Shown here piece by piece: positions 14,106 to 15,170 of a DNA stretch of 15,170 nt. Both the position numbers and the translations under genes were made by a program. Each line of letters starts with the position of its first letter. Within the stretch, counting starts at the first letter, position 1. Source of the stretch: CAYRLW01 sp964425215 (GTDB lineage: Bacteria > Spirochaetota > Spirochaetia > Treponematales > Breznakiellaceae). The notes below the pieces were generated by a model, which had not been told where the DNA came from, searched no databases, and saw nothing but the letters and a program-made list of their open reading frames with translations. The stretch is from NCBI GenBank assembly GCA_964425215.1, contig CAYRLW010000064.1, positions 1 to 15,170 on the forward strand, written 5' to 3'.

Positions 14106-15170
14106 ATGAACGTTCAGGCTTTGCGAAGGTTACAAAAAGCGGTTGAATTGGTATACGGAGAAGATGCTCCCCAGCTTTTCCAGCAAATCCAGTCCCTTCT
14201 ACAGGCCGAACCCAAGGGAACCGGTAAAAACTCATTTACCGAGCGGGATGCTCTGCTGATCACCTATGGGGACATATTCCGACCCTCCGATTCTCTATCC
14301 GAGAAAATTTCGGGCGTCGTTGTAGGGCCAGGCTCTGCGCTGGAGCCGGGTACCGGACCGGGTACGGGTGCCGGGCCAGATACGGGTCTGGGGACGGGTA
14401 CGGGGATTTCCACGTTTTCCGGCGGGACACTGCTGGTGCTTACAGCTTTTTTACGACGGTGGAACCGCCACTTTACCTACGTGCATCTGTTACCGTTCCA
14501 CCCCTATTCTTCCGACGATGGGTTTTCGGTCATCGATTACGGTTCCGTGGATAGGAGGATTGGGACGTGGGAGGATATCGCGGATCTGGGCAAGCATCTT
14601 AATGTAGCCTTCGATCTGGTGATCAACCACGGGAGCGCCCAAAGTCCAATCTTTAAGGCTTTTCTGCGAAACGAGGAGCCCTACGCCCATTGGTTTCTTA
14701 CCAGGCCCAAGGACTACGATTCTTCCACCGTAGTACGCCCCAGAACCCATCCTCTGCTTACCCCCTTTGTTCGGAATGATGGTTCCACGGTCTACGTGTG
14801 GACCACCTTTAGCGCCGATCAGGTGGACTATGACTTTTCCAAAACCGACGTTTTAATCGCGTTTATCCGTATTTTTTTGGATTTTATCCATCGGGGCGCA
14901 AAAATTATCCGGTTGGACGCGATCGCCTACCTTTGGAAAGAAGACGGTACACCCTGTTTGCACCACCCAAAAACTCACGGAGTGGTTAAAATCCTTCGGG
15001 CGATTATCGACGCTTTGGAATTGAACGTGACCATTTTGACCGAAACCAACGTTCCCCATGGGGAAAATATTTCCTATTATGGGCAGGGGGACGAAGCCCA
15101 CATGGTCTATAATTTTGCCCTTCCGCCGCTGGTCTTGCACGCCGCCGTCTCAGGCGACGCGGAACCCCTG
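14106..15170 (+). CDS. GH13 subfamily 18 sugar phosphorylase (sucrose / glucosylglycerate phosphorylase type), 3' end missing
   Basis: The frame runs from the ATG at 14106 to the window end, 355 residues, and is cut there. It shows the retaining GH13_18 pattern: RDALLITYGDIF (48-58), HLLPFHPYSSDDGFSVIDYG (127-146), DLVINHGSAQSPIF (170-183), nucleophile D271 in IIRLDAIAYLWKED and acid/base E313 in ILTETNVPHG. These enzymes split an alpha-glucoside with phosphate to give glucose 1-phosphate. The RPRTHPLLTPF...WTTFSADQVDYDF region (211-244) looks more like the glucosylglycerate/YcjM branch than classical sucrose phosphorylase, but that is from memory. Residues about 60-103 hold an extra Gly/Thr/Pro-rich stretch (PGTGPGTGAGPDTGLGTGTG, 81-100) not expected in the family. 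A GGAG (14090-14093) lies 12 bases before the ATG, a rather long spacing. It follows the regulator gene by 20 bases. Confidence 0.9.
   Translation, partial: MNVQALRRLQKAVELVYGEDAPQLFQQIQSLLQAEPKGTGKNSFTERDALLITYGDIFRPSDSLSEKISGVVVGPGSALEPGTGPGTGAGPDTGLGTGTGISTFSGGTLLVLTAFLRRWNRHFTYVHLLPFHPYSSDDGFSVIDYGSVDRRIGTWEDIADLGKHLNVAFDLVINHGSAQSPIFKAFLRNEEPYAHWFLTRPKDYDSSTVVRPRTHPLLTPFVRNDGSTVYVWTTFSADQVDYDFSKTDVLIAFIRIFLDFIHRGAKIIRLDAIAYLWKEDGTPCLHHPKTHGVVKILRAIIDALELNVTILTETNVPHGENISYYGQGDEAHMVYNFALPPLVLHAAVSGDAEPL
14346..14405 (+). repeat. Low-complexity CCGGGTAC-type repeat inside the phosphorylase gene
   Basis: About 60 bases of imperfect short repeats of GGGTAC/GGGTGC/CCGG type encode the Gly/Thr/Pro stretch at residues 81-100. 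The frame stays open across it. It lies between the ITYGD strand and the next barrel elements, where related enzymes have only a short loop. Confidence 0.7.

Overview
The window looks like chromosomal DNA from a spirochaete, most likely a Treponema-type organism with roughly even base composition, as in the termite-gut or free-living treponemes. The reasons are a 514-residue protein that resembles a spirochaete-only family, a one-chain pyruvate:ferredoxin oxidoreductase typical of an anaerobic fermenter, and the overall style of the genes. This placement comes from recognition by eye; no search was run.

Left part (1-3684), accessory in character. It holds the 3' end of an AAA-ATPase-like/PD-(D/E)XK nuclease gene (DUF1703 type), followed by strong palindromes and a terminator. 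Next comes a short array of 72-bp hairpin repeats, then an A+T-rich gene for a DUF4143-type ATPase with a C-terminal nuclease-like motif. Two imperfect palindromes follow, and then a second, longer array of the same 72-bp repeat, broken by an assembly gap of exactly 100 N (3120-3219). The ATPase gene therefore sits between two same-orientation arrays of one structured repeat family and has its own near-perfect sigma-70 promoter. This is the least ordinary part of the window.

Middle part (3685-8837), chromosomal genes. It contains a YeiH-family membrane protein, a GPH-family sugar:cation symporter, a convergent QueG-like iron-sulfur protein on the minus strand with an altered active-site region, and the divergently oriented 514-residue spirochaete protein.

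Right part (8838-15170), central metabolism and regulation. nifJ encodes a full-length pyruvate:ferredoxin oxidoreductase and ends at a strong bidirectional terminator. After it comes a sigma-54-dependent response regulator, then, 20 nt downstream, a GH13 subfamily 18 sugar phosphorylase (sucrose or glucosylglycerate type) that is cut by the window end. The regulator and phosphorylase look co-transcribed. A sugar symporter, a phosphorylase and PFOR fit a saccharolytic anaerobe, but nothing in the sequence proves that they act in one pathway.

Two genes (the DUF4143 ATPase and the symporter) have promoters placed so that the predicted transcript begins at or one base before the ATG, with no usable Shine-Dalgarno. 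Both are candidate leaderless genes.
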